In this document: positions 42,834 through 52,598 of the stretch, one piece after another
How the letters are laid out: each line of letters starts with the position of its first letter
Position numbering within the stretch: the first letter of the stretch is position 1
Source: an uncultured Campylobacterota bacterium
GTDB taxonomy: Bacteria; Campylobacterota; Campylobacteria; Campylobacterales; Sulfurovaceae
Assembly: GCA_937141405.1 (NCBI GenBank)
Contig: CAKZQQ010000003.1
Location: forward strand, 62,001-126,000
Length of the DNA stretch: 64,000 nucleotides
Reading direction: 5' to 3'
Notes under the pieces: model-generated
Databases searched by the model: none
What the model saw: the letters and a program-made list of their open reading frames with translations, nothing else
Told to the model about the DNA's origin: nothing
Made by a program: the position numbers and the translations under genes

Positions 42834-42941
42834 AGTTGCTCCTTAACCAATTCACTTTAGCGATTTTAGCAAAAAAGAAGATAATAAAGTTTAAAAAGAG
42901 TAAAATTATCTCAATTTATTTTCTCAAAAGGAGCATCGAAA

Positions 42942-43559
42942 ATGGACAAAAAAGTACTATTGGACTCTCTTTACTTTAGACATGCATGTAAACTGTTTGA
43001 CAAAAGTAAAAAGATAGCACAAGAGGATATAGATTTCATCCTAGAAGCAGGAAGACTCTCTCCCTCTTCATTTGGTATGGAGCATTGGAGATTTTTAGTG
43101 ATTGAAAATGATGGGCTCAAGCAGATGCTTAAGCCTGTTTGTTGGAATCAAGCACAGATTACTACCTGCAGTCATCTTGTTATTCTTGTAGCCAAACATC
43201 ATGATGTTCAAGATCCCACTTATTATAAAAAGATGTTTCAAAGAAGAGGGTTGAGTGCCGAAATGCTTGAAGGCTATCTAGAAAAATATGCAAATTTTCT
43301 TTCAAATCTTGCATCGCCGAAAGCTTGGTGTGAAAAGCAGTGCTACTTAGCGGCGGCAAATATGATGAGTTATGCGGCTCTCATAGGAGTTGATAGTTGC
43401 CCAATGGAGGGTTTTGAACATGATAGCGTTGAAAAGATACTGGAAATAGATACAACAAAAGAGAGTATCGCACTCATGCTCCCGTTTGGCTATAGAGCCA
43501 AAGAGCAAAGTCAAAAATTTCGACTGGAAGCAGAAGAGCTTGTTACGTATATACGCTAA
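42942..43559 (+). CDS. Nitroreductase-family NAD(P)H oxidoreductase
   Basis: 205 aa, with AAAGGAGC before the ATG. FMN-binding features: FRHACKLFDKSKKIAQEDIDFILEAGRLSPSSFGMEHWRFLVIEN, then CYLAAANMMSYAALIGVDSCPMEGF and IALMLPFGYRAKEQ. It is a flavoprotein of the NfsB/FRase I type; the physiological substrate may be a quinone, flavin or nitro compound. It is convergent with the L,D-transpeptidase gene (3-base gap). Confidence 0.9.
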   Translation: MDKKVLLDSLYFRHACKLFDKSKKIAQEDIDFILEAGRLSPSSFGMEHWRFLVIENDGLKQMLKPVCWNQAQITTCSHLVILVAKHHDVQDPTYYKKMFQRRGLSAEMLEGYLEKYANFLSNLASPKAWCEKQCYLAAANMMSYAALIGVDSCPMEGFEHDSVEKILEIDTTKESIALMLPFGYRAKEQSQKFRLEAEELVTYIR

Positions 43560-43562
43560 ATA

Positions 43563-45203
43563 TTAGCGTACTCTACATGCGAGTTGCAATTTATCATATC
43601 CATAGATATCATTCCTAAATTGCAGCTCTCCACTTGGATTGACCCATGCAGTGAGATAGACAACATCAACGGGGACACTCTTTGCGAGATAGACATTGGT
43701 CTCTTTTGAGCCTTTGAGAATACTTCTTGAACTACCAAGGTTGACATTGCTGTCAACCTCAGAAAATACTCTAAGCATCTCCATTGGCTCAGATAATCTT
43801 ATACAGCCGTGGCTAAATGCTCTCGTATCTCTTTTAAAAAGTCTTTTTGTCGGTGTATCATGCATATAGACAGAAAAGTCATTAGGAAATATAAACTTGA
43901 TCTTCCCCAAAGCATTCCCATATCCGGGAGGCTGAGCAAATCTAAAAGGCACGGTTTTACTATATCTATACTCCTCCCAATCAACTGTTGAAGGATCAAC
44001 AAGAGGTGCATCCTTTGCCCAACTTTTCGTGATGTTTATATTTTGCTTTTTCATCGCGTCAGGATCTTTGAGCATTTTTGGAATAAACTCTTTTTGGATG
44101 ATACTATCAGGAACATTCCAATACGGATTGAGCACTATGTAAGCAACTCTACTTCCAAAAACAGGGGTCGGGTGTCTTTTATTGCCCACGATCACTCGCA
44201 TCTTTTTCTTTACTTGGTCATTTTCCATGAAATAGAGCATAAAATCGGGTATATTGATAACAACATGATATTTCTCATCTCTTTGGTTAAACTGCTTAAT
44301 CCTATCTAGGTTCATCTCTATCTTAACAGCTCTGCTTGCAAGCGACTCATTGAGGGCACTCAACGTCTTAGAGCCTATCACACCGGAACTTGCAAGTCCA
44401 TTATTTTTTTGAAATCTTTTTACTGCTTCAAGGAGGCACTTGTCATAAAGTTTACTACTATTTAACGAACACTCACCAAGTTCATCCGTCGCCGCAAGAC
44501 GCTCTTTTATAAGCGGAATAGCGTTTGATTTCTCTCCCGGTTTGAGGTATTTTTTACCAATGGTAATCTTTTGAAGATGACTATTTTGTGCAGCCTCTTT
44601 GTAAAGTTTTAATTTTTCTGATAATTTGTCATAGTTGTAGCTAAATGCTCTATTTCCAGCCATAGAAGTCTCAAGATTTCCATTGATGATAGCATCTTTA
44701 AGCATATTAGCAGGCGAACCTTTTGCACCATAATTCACCCACTTTGCGTCAATATCATAAGCTCTATTTTTAGCTACAAGTTTTGATTGAAAAAGACTCC
44801 AATCCGTACCTCCGCTACCAAGATAACTAAAATACTGACTATAAAGTGTGCTCATGGCGAGCTCAAGCGCAAGCTTGTCTTTTATACTTCCTCTTGAATA
44901 AACCGCTGAAGCTCTCTTTTTAAGTTGTAAACTCTTATTGTAAAGAGAGGCGGGAATATTATGTCTATTTGCCTCAATGCTCTTTAAAAGTGATGTTGAG
45001 AATGATGAGATTTTATGTTCATGCACCCAAACAGGAATATAATATATATTTTTGTAAAATCTATTGAGATACCCATTGGAATCTTTTTTTACTGTCTGCT
45101 CAATAAGAGAAGATACCTTTTCGTGAAAATCATAATCTGCTGCATTCAAAAAACTCAAGAAGAATATACACAGAAATATAGGCAGTACAATTAACCTCTT
45201 CAT
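43563..45203 (-). CDS. YcbB-type murein L,D-transpeptidase
   Basis: 546 aa. Signal peptide MKRLIVLPIFLCIFFLSFLNA. An N-terminal scaffold of about 200 residues is followed by a peptidoglycan-binding domain (LKPGEKSNAIPLIKERLAATDE...LLEAVKRFQKNNGLASSGVIGSKTLSALNES, about 213-290). A YkuD domain (about 315-485) has the catalytic motif HDTPTKRLFKRDTRAFSHGCIRLSEP (His, Ser-His-Gly-Cys). It makes 3-3 crosslinks or attaches partners to peptidoglycan in the periplasm. It is monocistronic. Confidence 0.95.
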   Translation of the reverse strand: MKRLIVLPIFLCIFFLSFLNAADYDFHEKVSSLIEQTVKKDSNGYLNRFYKNIYYIPVWVHEHKISSFSTSLLKSIEANRHNIPASLYNKSLQLKKRASAVYSRGSIKDKLALELAMSTLYSQYFSYLGSGGTDWSLFQSKLVAKNRAYDIDAKWVNYGAKGSPANMLKDAIINGNLETSMAGNRAFSYNYDKLSEKLKLYKEAAQNSHLQKITIGKKYLKPGEKSNAIPLIKERLAATDELGECSLNSSKLYDKCLLEAVKRFQKNNGLASSGVIGSKTLSALNESLASRAVKIEMNLDRIKQFNQRDEKYHVVINIPDFMLYFMENDQVKKKMRVIVGNKRHPTPVFGSRVAYIVLNPYWNVPDSIIQKEFIPKMLKDPDAMKKQNINITKSWAKDAPLVDPSTVDWEEYRYSKTVPFRFAQPPGYGNALGKIKFIFPNDFSVYMHDTPTKRLFKRDTRAFSHGCIRLSEPMEMLRVFSEVDSNVNLGSSRSILKGSKETNVYLAKSVPVDVVYLTAWVNPSGELQFRNDIYGYDKLQLACRVR

Positions 45204-45274
45204 TCAAACCCCTGTAAAATTTTTAGTAAGTATATCAAAAAAATTGCGATGTAAAATAAAAAGTTACAAAATTT

Positions 45275-45499
45275 TTAAATTTTTTCTACCTCTATAAGCC
45301 TTGCCTCTTTAAACCTCAAGGCTACATAACTCTCTGCTACCTCAATTTCCATCGTGCTCTTTGCTAGTGAATACTCTTTGAGTTTTACGCTCTCTTTTTC
45401 CACAATTCCCATGGAGCTCAATCTATTTTTAAATGCCCCTGAAGCATTTATCTTTTTTATAACTGCCTTATCACCCTTTTTTAATTCACTCAACAACAC
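45275..45499 (-). CDS. feoA: Ferrous iron transport protein FeoA
   Basis: 74 aa SH3-like protein: MLLSELKKGDKAVIKKINASGAFKNRLSSMGIVEKESVKLKEYSLAKSTMEIEVAESYVALRFKEARLIEV. It follows feoB by 9 bases, the reverse of the common feoA-feoB order. It assists FeoB in Fe(II) uptake. Confidence 0.93.
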   Translation of the reverse strand: MLLSELKKGDKAVIKKINASGAFKNRLSSMGIVEKESVKLKEYSLAKSTMEIEVAESYVALRFKEARLIEVEKI

Positions 45500-45508
45500 A
45501 CATACTCC

Positions 45509-47626
45509 TTACAGTATCAAAACAGCCCTATAGACAAGGAAGCTCATTATCCAAGCTGTCGTAGTAGTAAATAGAAATAGGTACCATAGATATTTCCAAC
45601 TTCCCGCCTCCTTAACAAATACCATAGAAGCAGCAAGGCAAGGAAGATAGATCATAACAAAGACTATAAATGAAATCGCTGAAGCAAAAGGTATCTCTGC
45701 TTTTATCTTCTCCATCAACCCCTGATCCTCTTCTGTTACATCTTCACCCAATGAGTAGAGCACCCCCATTGTAGAGACAACTACCTCTTTTGCAGCAAGT
45801 CCTGTTCCTATAGCGACACTCATCTTCCAATCAAAACCGAGTGGACGGAAAAAAGGCTCAAGCACATATCCCGTTTTCCCAAGATAGCTATTTTCTAAAG
45901 ATATCTTTTTAAGCTCATTTTGAAGCTCTATTTGTATCTCCGGGCTAGCAGCATGCTCTATCTGCACTTGATATTGATTTGTCAGTGCCTCATCTTTTGG
46001 ATAATTACTTGCAAACCATACAAGCATCGAAGCAGCCAATATAAAAGTGCCCGCTTTTTTGAGATAGCTTTTTGCCTGCGAATAGACAGTATGCCAAACA
46101 AGCTTCAACGAAGGGAGTCTATACTTTGGCATCTCCATAACAAAGGGCTCATTTTCACCTTTAAAGACAAACATTTTGAGCACCTTCGCAGCAACAAGAC
46201 CAAAGAAAGCGCCGGCAATATAGATAAGAAAGAGAATGCTCCCGGCATTCTCTTGCGAGAAGAACGCGCCCACAAAGAGGACATAAACAGGCAATCTTGC
46301 CCCACAGCTCATAAAACCTATAATAAAAAGTGTTATGAGCCTCTCTCTCTCATTTTTAAGTGTTCTTGCCACCATATACGCAGGCACAGAACATCCAAAT
46401 CCGGTGACCAAAGGAATAAAACTTTTTCCATGCAAACCAAATCTATGAAAAAATCCATCAAGCAAAAACGCAACCCTGCTCATATATCCCGTCGTCTCTA
46501 GAAGCGCAATACCGATAAAGAGTATGATGATATTTGGCAAAAACATAATAACCGCACCGACACCCGGCACAATCCCATCGCCAATGAGCGAGCCCAAAGC
46601 CCCTTCTCCAAAAACACTTTTCGAAGCGACACCTATGGAGGTAAAAAACTCATCTATCATATCAACAGGGATAGCTCCAAGTGTAAATGTCAACTGAAAA
46701 AGTCCCCACATAAAAAAGAGAAAGAGAGGGATACCTAAAAATTTATTGATAAGGATGTTGTCAATCTTTTGCGTAAAATTCTTCGCTCGCATTGATGAGA
46801 TCTCCATCGCCTCCATCTTTGCGCCCTTGGCAAATGCAAAATGCTCATCTCGAAAGATTTGTTCGATATCTTTTGAATCCGAGTGGATATATATATGCTC
46901 TAAAGAAGCGCGAATAAGCGGTAAGAGCTCTATCCAGATCGGCTCATCATGCATCATCTTGTAAGTTTCGCTATCTTCTTTAAGAAGTTTGATTGCTAAG
47001 ATTCTATAAGAGATATCTTTTTTATATTTTTTTTCTTTGAAAAAATCTACAATCTTTGCTATCTCTTCTTCGATATGATCACTATATTTTACTTTAGATG
47101 TATACCCATCATTTTTATATGCAGCAACGATAGCACTCTTGAGCTCGTCTATCCCTGATTTCTCAGAAGCACTTGTTTTTATACAGGTGACCCCCAATAT
47201 CTCTGAGAGAAGCTTTTCGTCGATTTTTATGCCCTCTTTATCTGCCTCATCCATCATATTGAGTGCCACGACAACTTTTTTGCCGCTTTCAAGCAGCTCG
47301 GCAGTAAAAAGGAGGTTTCTCTGTAGATTTGTAGCATCTACTACATTGACAATGAGATCATACTCATCGCTTTGTATAAATTTTTTCGCGACCTTCTCTT
47401 CAATAGTATAATCAGAGAGGGAATAAGCGCCGGGAAGATCGATGATGCTCATCTCATAATCACTACATGATGCTTCATCGCACCACTTAAATGCAACCTC
47501 CGTTTTATCAACAGTTACCCCGGAAAAATTGCCAACCTTCAACCTCGAACTTGAGATTGCATTGATAAGCGAACTCTTGCCGACATTAGGTTGTCCTGCT
47601 AACGCAATAGTCAACTTTTGCACCAC
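45509..47626 (-). CDS. feoB: Ferrous iron transporter FeoB
   Basis: 705 aa. N-terminal G domain with GQPNVGKSSLINA (G1), SGVTVDKTE (G2), DLPGAYSLSDY (G3), NMMDEAD (G4), and a helical GDI region to about 270. The membrane domain has two gate motifs, PNIIILFIGIALLETTGYMSRVAFLLDGF and GFGCSVPAYMVARTL. It starts GTG, with AAGGA upstream. It is the Fe(II) permease of the inner membrane. A Fur-box-like sequence lies 10 bases upstream. Confidence 0.97.
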   Translation of the reverse strand: MVQKLTIALAGQPNVGKSSLINAISSSRLKVGNFSGVTVDKTEVAFKWCDEASCSDYEMSIIDLPGAYSLSDYTIEEKVAKKFIQSDEYDLIVNVVDATNLQRNLLFTAELLESGKKVVVALNMMDEADKEGIKIDEKLLSEILGVTCIKTSASEKSGIDELKSAIVAAYKNDGYTSKVKYSDHIEEEIAKIVDFFKEKKYKKDISYRILAIKLLKEDSETYKMMHDEPIWIELLPLIRASLEHIYIHSDSKDIEQIFRDEHFAFAKGAKMEAMEISSMRAKNFTQKIDNILINKFLGIPLFLFFMWGLFQLTFTLGAIPVDMIDEFFTSIGVASKSVFGEGALGSLIGDGIVPGVGAVIMFLPNIIILFIGIALLETTGYMSRVAFLLDGFFHRFGLHGKSFIPLVTGFGCSVPAYMVARTLKNERERLITLFIIGFMSCGARLPVYVLFVGAFFSQENAGSILFLIYIAGAFFGLVAAKVLKMFVFKGENEPFVMEMPKYRLPSLKLVWHTVYSQAKSYLKKAGTFILAASMLVWFASNYPKDEALTNQYQVQIEHAASPEIQIELQNELKKISLENSYLGKTGYVLEPFFRPLGFDWKMSVAIGTGLAAKEVVVSTMGVLYSLGEDVTEEDQGLMEKIKAEIPFASAISFIVFVMIYLPCLAASMVFVKEAGSWKYLWYLFLFTTTTAWIMSFLVYRAVLIL

Positions 47627-47635
47627 TATCCTTTT

Positions 47636-47654
47636 GATAATAATTATTAATCTT
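47636..47654. promoter_or_regulatory. Fur-box candidate upstream of feoB
   Basis: On the minus strand AAGATTAATAATTATTATC matches 14 of 19 positions of the classical GATAATGATAATCATTATC Fur box. The location just before feoB supports iron control. Confidence 0.45.
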
Positions 47655-47700
47655 GTAAACTAAACCATTTTCTTGCTTAAATTAATCTGATTAGTGCTTA

Positions 47701-48315
47701 TCAGGATATAAAACTTGTACAATCTCTTGTTATATTTATTTTAATCTTATCGTCGTCCATTCTTAGACGATTATCTCCATTGAGGTATGATTTTTTAATC
47801 TTACTTTTAATCTTGGCCTGTTTTTTCTCTTTGACTCCAAAAAGTTTAAAGAATTTTTTTATGCTAACCCACTCTTGCACTACAGCCTCTTTTGGCTTCG
47901 CCTCTATCGCGATGACATCTTCCTTCTTTTTCGCTTCAAGTTTAGCTCTATAGAGCTGTTTCATCTCATAAAAAGCCTCTTTAAGTAGTTCCACTTCACC
48001 CCTAAGCGTACCTGCCATCTGTTCATTACTCTCTTTGAGATCTTCTATCCTCGACTCAAGCGCTTTGATTGTCTCATCTTTAGACTTAAGGAGCTCTGCA
48101 TAATGCTTCTCTACTCCTATGCTCTTCTCACCAACTTGTTGTGGAGCACTCTCTTGTCCCACTACGGCATTTTGCGGTGAGGTGTCGATAACTATAAAAA
48201 GCTGTCCCTCAACCTCTTTTGATTGCAGTGTTCCTCTCTTTATTTTTGCATAAACAGCTTGTCTTGAAATGTTATATTGCTTCGCATATTGTGCGGGCTT
48301 TATCAGTTTACTCAT
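47701..48315 (-). CDS. DUF3972-type protein with N-terminal HTH and coiled coil
   Basis: 204 aa. The N-terminal segment LIKPAQYAKQYNISRQAVYAKIKRGTLQSKEVEGQLFIVIDT is a helix-turn-helix. A coiled coil runs from about 73 to 135 (KHYAELLKSKDETIKALESRIEDLKESNEQMAGTLRGEVELLKEAFYEMKQLYRAKLEAKKKE). The C-terminus is basic and followed by a small hydrophilic end. I associate this layout with the DUF3972 proteins of Campylobacterota; function unknown, possibly DNA-binding. Confidence 0.7.
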   Translation of the reverse strand: MSKLIKPAQYAKQYNISRQAVYAKIKRGTLQSKEVEGQLFIVIDTSPQNAVVGQESAPQQVGEKSIGVEKHYAELLKSKDETIKALESRIEDLKESNEQMAGTLRGEVELLKEAFYEMKQLYRAKLEAKKKEDVIAIEAKPKEAVVQEWVSIKKFFKLFGVKEKKQAKIKSKIKKSYLNGDNRLRMDDDKIKINITRDCTSFIS

Positions 48316-48383
48316 AACATTGTGCCTTTTTTGATTTACAATTTGTAAATGATACCATATTAAGATAAGCTTTTCTTTTGGTA

Positions 48384-49016
48384 TTACTTTTTTGTTCCCT
48401 CTAAGACAGGGACAAAGTAGCAGGTCTCTATAGACTCTGAGGTTATCATAGAGCCTCTTTTGTAAAACCTTGTCAATATCTGCATCGGTCCCTCTTGTAT
48501 GGGTGCGAGCAAGATACCGCCGTCACTTAACTGCTCAAAAAGAGCATCAGGCACCTTGGGTGTTGCTGCAGAAAAGAGTATCCGCTCAAAAGGAGCATAA
48601 TCACTCCAGCCTCTTTGCCCGTCATCAAAACGAGTAAAGATATTGTAAAGCTCGAGTTGACTAAATCTATTTTTAGCGCTCTTAAGCAGAGAGTCTATCC
48701 GTTCTATTGTAAACACTCTTCTGACGATTGAGCTGAGTATGGCAGCTTGATACCCGCTTCCGCACCCTATCTCTAAGACGGTATCAACCCCTTTGAGCTC
48801 CAAATGTTCTGTCATCTTCGCTACAGTAACGGGCGAACTTATCCATTGGCTCTCATGAAGGGGGAGGGCATCAAGTTGATATGCTAAATGCGCAAAAGCA
48901 TCAGGAACAAAAGCTTCTCTATTGATATCGATAAAGGCTTTTTTTGTAGCCTCGCTAAGCACGATATGTTTCTCAATCTCCTGCGTCATCTGCTCTAGCT
49001 TTCTTCTTTTAATCAC
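48384..49016 (-). CDS. pcm: Protein-L-isoaspartate O-methyltransferase
   Basis: 210 aa. SAM site VDTVLEIGCGSGYQAAILSSIVRRVFTIERIDSLL (about 75-110); the substrate-side motif ALPLHESQWISSPVTVAKMTEHL and DGGILLAPIQEG are typical of PCMT. It repairs isoaspartyl residues in aged proteins. Its start overlaps the stop of the upstream hydrolase gene by four bases. Confidence 0.93.
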   Translation of the reverse strand: MIKRRKLEQMTQEIEKHIVLSEATKKAFIDINREAFVPDAFAHLAYQLDALPLHESQWISSPVTVAKMTEHLELKGVDTVLEIGCGSGYQAAILSSIVRRVFTIERIDSLLKSAKNRFSQLELYNIFTRFDDGQRGWSDYAPFERILFSAATPKVPDALFEQLSDGGILLAPIQEGPMQILTRFYKRGSMITSESIETCYFVPVLEGTKK

Positions 49017-49747
49017 CCTTGCTCTCCCATATCAATATACCTTCTCATTTTAATTGTCTCTTTTATATCTATCTCCTTAGCAACATAGGCATCTTCGGTA
49101 TCTCTATACACATCTCCATCAGGAGAGAGAACCATTGATGCTTGCGCTATACTCTTATCGCCACAACTTGAAACCACGACAAAACATTGATTCATAACCG
49201 CTAAAGCTTTTGCTAATATCTCTAGATGGTGGGCTCTAAGCACTCCCCATTTTGCAGGGATGCAAACAACATCAGCACCTTCAATCTTTTTCCAAAGCGT
49301 CTTAAAGCGAAGTTCGAAACACAGAAGGATAGCAAATCGTATACCCTCAACCTCAAATAACGCGATATTCTCTTCGTTTCCACTATCAAAGTGCTTATGC
49401 TCATTGCCAAGCTTGAAAAGTTTTGTCTTCTCTTGTCGATAAACGATTTTGTGCTGATTGATAACGAGAACTTGATTGTAAAACTTCCCCTCTTTTTCTA
49501 CGATAGCAGAAAAGACTACAATGGCATCGTTGATGAGCGAAATCAACTCTTCAATCGCTTTAACGCTCTTTTTTGCCATCAAGCTCATAGCATCATAGTC
49601 AAATCCGCCCAAGTAAACTTCCGGAGCTACAATGAGTCTCTTTTTGTGATTATTTTTTGCGATAATATCTTTTAAATATGCTAGATTTTTATCAAAGTCC
49701 AAGAAATCTTTCTGCAAAGATATGATGCGCAACTCATCAGGAGTCAT
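49013..49747 (-). CDS. Carbon-nitrogen hydrolase (nitrilase superfamily)
   Basis: 244 aa. The Glu-Lys-Cys triad is visible: APEVYLGGFD (Glu), RQEKTKLF (Lys), FAILLCFELRF (Cys). The family hydrolyses nitriles, amides or carbamoyl groups; the substrate cannot be told. It is coupled with pcm, so a role in protein or metabolite damage repair is possible, as for the related Nit proteins. Confidence 0.9.
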   Translation of the reverse strand: MTPDELRIISLQKDFLDFDKNLAYLKDIIAKNNHKKRLIVAPEVYLGGFDYDAMSLMAKKSVKAIEELISLINDAIVVFSAIVEKEGKFYNQVLVINQHKIVYRQEKTKLFKLGNEHKHFDSGNEENIALFEVEGIRFAILLCFELRFKTLWKKIEGADVVCIPAKWGVLRAHHLEILAKALAVMNQCFVVVSSCGDKSIAQASMVLSPDGDVYRDTEDAYVAKEIDIKETIKMRRYIDMGEQG

Positions 49748-49822
49748 ATATATTTAAATTTCCTTTTAAAATATAGATGCATGATTATACAACTTTGGGA
49801 TAGTTTTTAAGTTTAAAGAATT

Positions 49823-49844
49823 TTCCTCCTTGGGGAAGGAGGAA
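49823..49844 (-). terminator. Terminator after nrdA
   Basis: TTCCTCCTT and AAGGAGGAA form a perfect 9-bp stem around GGGG. On the minus strand it is followed by AATTCTTT. It lies in the 251-bp gap between nrdA and the hydrolase gene, where nothing else is visible. Confidence 0.65.
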
Positions 49845-49998
49845 GGCAACCGTTTAAATATATAAAGACTTTGGGGGATGTACGAAAATATAAGTTACCT
49901 TAGAAAGTCGCCAAAACGCATTAAGGGATGCTTGGGGGAACACCCTTTAAACTTTCTAGGTGTATTCTATTTAATTTGCGTGAAGAAATTGTGTAAGA

Positions 49999-52374
49999 TT
50001 ACTGACATCCTACACATTCTAAGCTTCTATCCTCTATGCCTGTCTCCTCTTTTGCGTTTTCCGGTGACTGACTACGGAGATAATAGGTCGATTTGAGCCC
50101 AAACTTCCATGCATCCATATAGATATCATTAAGATATTTACCGCTTGCTTTGTCAAGTGTGATAAATATATTGAGACTTTGCCCTTGATCGATCCATTTT
50201 TGACGAATTGCAGCTGCTCGTATAAGCAGTCTTTGATCAAGCTCATAGCTTGAAACATAGTACTGCCAAGTTTCCGGCGAGAGATTTGGCGCAACGACCG
50301 GTATGAGTCCTGAGAGATTCTCTTCAAACCATTTTCTTTTATAGATAGGCTCTATAGCTTGCGTGGTTCCTGTGAGTATAGATATAGAGCTTGTTGGCGC
50401 TATCGCCATAAGATATCCATTTCGCATCCCATCACTCTTTACCTTCTCTTTGAGTGCAGCCCAATCATGCGTATAACCAAAGAGTCCACCACGATCAACA
50501 AGTTTACACGCATTCTCATTTGCTTTATCGATAGGGAATACCCCTTTTGACCAGTTAGAGCCCTCATAAAGCGGATATGTACCTTTTTCAAGCGCGAGAT
50601 CGCTTGATGACCGGATAGCATAGTATGATACAGACTCCATAATCTCATCTATCTTCGTAAAATGATCATGACTTCCCCACTCTATCTTAGACTCGGCAAG
50701 CATCTGTGCTTCACCCATAACACCAAGTCCGATTGAGCGTGTCTTCTGATTTGTCTTTTTTACTTTGAGTAGCGGATAAAAGTTAAGATCAATCACATTA
50801 TCGAGCATTCTCACGGCAATTGGCACAACTCTTGCTATATCTTCAGGGGTATTGACTCGAGAGAGATTCACGGAGGCAAGGTTACAAACCGCTGTATCGC
50901 CATCTTCCATCTCTTTGTCGGTTACCATAATTGATTTACCGTCTATAGTATCAAGCGCTGTGATTTTCTTGGCAGGTTTTACGATACCGCTATCGACCTT
51001 TACCTCCTCATTCTCCTCATAAACCTTTATTGTTCCATCTTCAAAAGTTACTCTCGTCTTATAGTGGTTTGGATTTGTATTTTGAAATATCTCCGTGCAA
51101 AGATTAGAGCTTCTAATCACTCCTTTGTGGTTGTTTGGATTGACTCTATTTGAAGTATCCTTGAAGCACAAGAAGGGGTTACCTGTCTCAAAATAACTTC
51201 TAAGCACATCTTTCCACAACTTTTTAGCCGAGATAACCTCTTTTGTTATCTCCTCATTCGCTTCTAGCTCAAGATATCTTGCTTCAAATGCCTCGCCATG
51301 CAATTCGGCAAGTTCAGAAACCTCAAATGGATCAAAAAGCGTCCAATTTTCATCAGCTTCTACTCTTTTCATAAAAAGATCATTGATCCAAAGAGCAGGG
51401 AAGAGGTCGTGTGTTCTTCTTCTCTCCTCTCCCGAGTTCTTCTTAAGATCTATAAAATCTCTGATATCTATGTGCCAAGGCTCGACATATACGGCAATCG
51501 CTCCTTTTCTCGTACCCAATTGATCAACAGCAATCGCCACATCATTCGCAATCTTCAGAAATGGAATGATACCACCGGCTGCGTGCTTATGACTATCAAT
51601 ATAAGATCCCATACCTCTTACAAGTGACCAATCCCAGCCTATACCGCCTCCATATTTTGAAAGAAGAGCCATCTCTTTATAGGCATCAAAAATTCCCTCT
51701 ATATTATCAGGTGTTGAACCTATATAGCATGAACTCAACTGGTGTCTCGGAGTTCTAGCATTTGAAAGCGTCGGCGTAGCTGCCATTACCTCAAACTTAC
51801 TCAAAATATCATAGAATTTTTTTGCCCATGTTTGGCAGTCAAACTCATTTTGTGCCAAGAACATAGCAACAGCCATAAAGAGGTGTTGCGGAAGCTCTAT
51901 AGGACTCCCCTTTTTATCTTTAAGAAGATATCTATCATAAAGTGTTCTAATGCCTAGATAGTTAAACTGAAGATCCCTCTCCGGCTTTATATAATCATTA
52001 AGGTCATCAAGATTATATTTGTCCTTAAGCCCAATGACAATACGCCCGTTTTTCTCTCCTTTTTCAAAATACTCTTTGAGATGGTTGTACCCCGTAAAAC
52101 CTGTAACTTTATGGTAGAGGTCGTATAGGAATAGGCGAGAAGCCACGAAAGTCCAGTTTGGTTTGTCAAAGTCAATCTTATCAACGGCAGTTTTTATAAG
52201 TGTCTGCTGAATCTCTTGTGAACTAATCATATCTCTAAAGTGGAGTTTTGCATCAACTTCGAGTTCGCTTTGGCTAATGCCCTCAAGTCCCTCAACTGCC
52301 GCTGCAGTGTACTTTTGAATCTTGGTTACATCCAAAGTCTCAACTCTGCCGTTTCGCTTAACCACTCTAATCAT
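49999..52374 (-). CDS. nrdA: Ribonucleoside-diphosphate reductase, alpha subunit (class Ia)
   Basis: 791 aa. N-terminal ATP cone (IRVVKRNGRVETLDVTKIQKYTAAAVEGL, 1-90). Core motifs are LSSCYIGSTPDN (active-site Cys), YGGGIGWDWSLVRG, the NLCTEIFQ region with the active-site Asn-Cys-Glu, and AVCNLASVNLSR. The C-terminal tail has ECVGCQ, the redox-shuttle cysteines. It reduces ribonucleotides for DNA synthesis. The beta subunit nrdB is not adjacent. A NrdR-box-like sequence lies upstream. Confidence 0.97.
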   Translation of the reverse strand: MIRVVKRNGRVETLDVTKIQKYTAAAVEGLEGISQSELEVDAKLHFRDMISSQEIQQTLIKTAVDKIDFDKPNWTFVASRLFLYDLYHKVTGFTGYNHLKEYFEKGEKNGRIVIGLKDKYNLDDLNDYIKPERDLQFNYLGIRTLYDRYLLKDKKGSPIELPQHLFMAVAMFLAQNEFDCQTWAKKFYDILSKFEVMAATPTLSNARTPRHQLSSCYIGSTPDNIEGIFDAYKEMALLSKYGGGIGWDWSLVRGMGSYIDSHKHAAGGIIPFLKIANDVAIAVDQLGTRKGAIAVYVEPWHIDIRDFIDLKKNSGEERRRTHDLFPALWINDLFMKRVEADENWTLFDPFEVSELAELHGEAFEARYLELEANEEITKEVISAKKLWKDVLRSYFETGNPFLCFKDTSNRVNPNNHKGVIRSSNLCTEIFQNTNPNHYKTRVTFEDGTIKVYEENEEVKVDSGIVKPAKKITALDTIDGKSIMVTDKEMEDGDTAVCNLASVNLSRVNTPEDIARVVPIAVRMLDNVIDLNFYPLLKVKKTNQKTRSIGLGVMGEAQMLAESKIEWGSHDHFTKIDEIMESVSYYAIRSSSDLALEKGTYPLYEGSNWSKGVFPIDKANENACKLVDRGGLFGYTHDWAALKEKVKSDGMRNGYLMAIAPTSSISILTGTTQAIEPIYKRKWFEENLSGLIPVVAPNLSPETWQYYVSSYELDQRLLIRAAAIRQKWIDQGQSLNIFITLDKASGKYLNDIYMDAWKFGLKSTYYLRSQSPENAKEETGIEDRSLECVGCQ

Positions 52375-52426
52375 AATTGGCTCCTATTTTTGAATCTTTT
52401 ATTGCTGGGAGTTAACTTTATTTTGC

Positions 52427-52442
52427 ACACAATATTTAGTAT
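52427..52442. promoter_or_regulatory. NrdR-box-like sequence upstream of nrdA
   Basis: ACACAATATTTAGTAT matches 14 of 16 positions of the NrdR consensus (acaCwAtATaTwGtgt). NrdR boxes usually occur as a pair; I see only one. Confidence 0.3.
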
Positions 52443-52547
52443 AGATTTTACTCAAAATTGGCTTTAAATGATTTGAATAGTTGAAGATTTTTAGCTATTT
52501 TATGTATAAGATTTTATTATAGTATTATGAATGCTTAAGATTGGTCC

Positions 52548-52585
52548 AATTGTTGCGGCAGATGAAGATATCTGTCACAACAATT
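52548..52585 (-). terminator. Hairpin after the outer membrane protein gene
   Basis: AATTGTTG...GGCAGAT and ATCTGTC...CAACAATT form a long stem with one internal mismatch around a short loop, 13 bases after the stop at 52599. There is no clear T-tract. Confidence 0.55.
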
Positions 52586-52598
52586 TATCTACCAAAAG

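Noticed and set aside
45920-46501. 193-aa ORF antisense to feoB
   Set aside because: It is a shadow of feoB; no start signal or family features.
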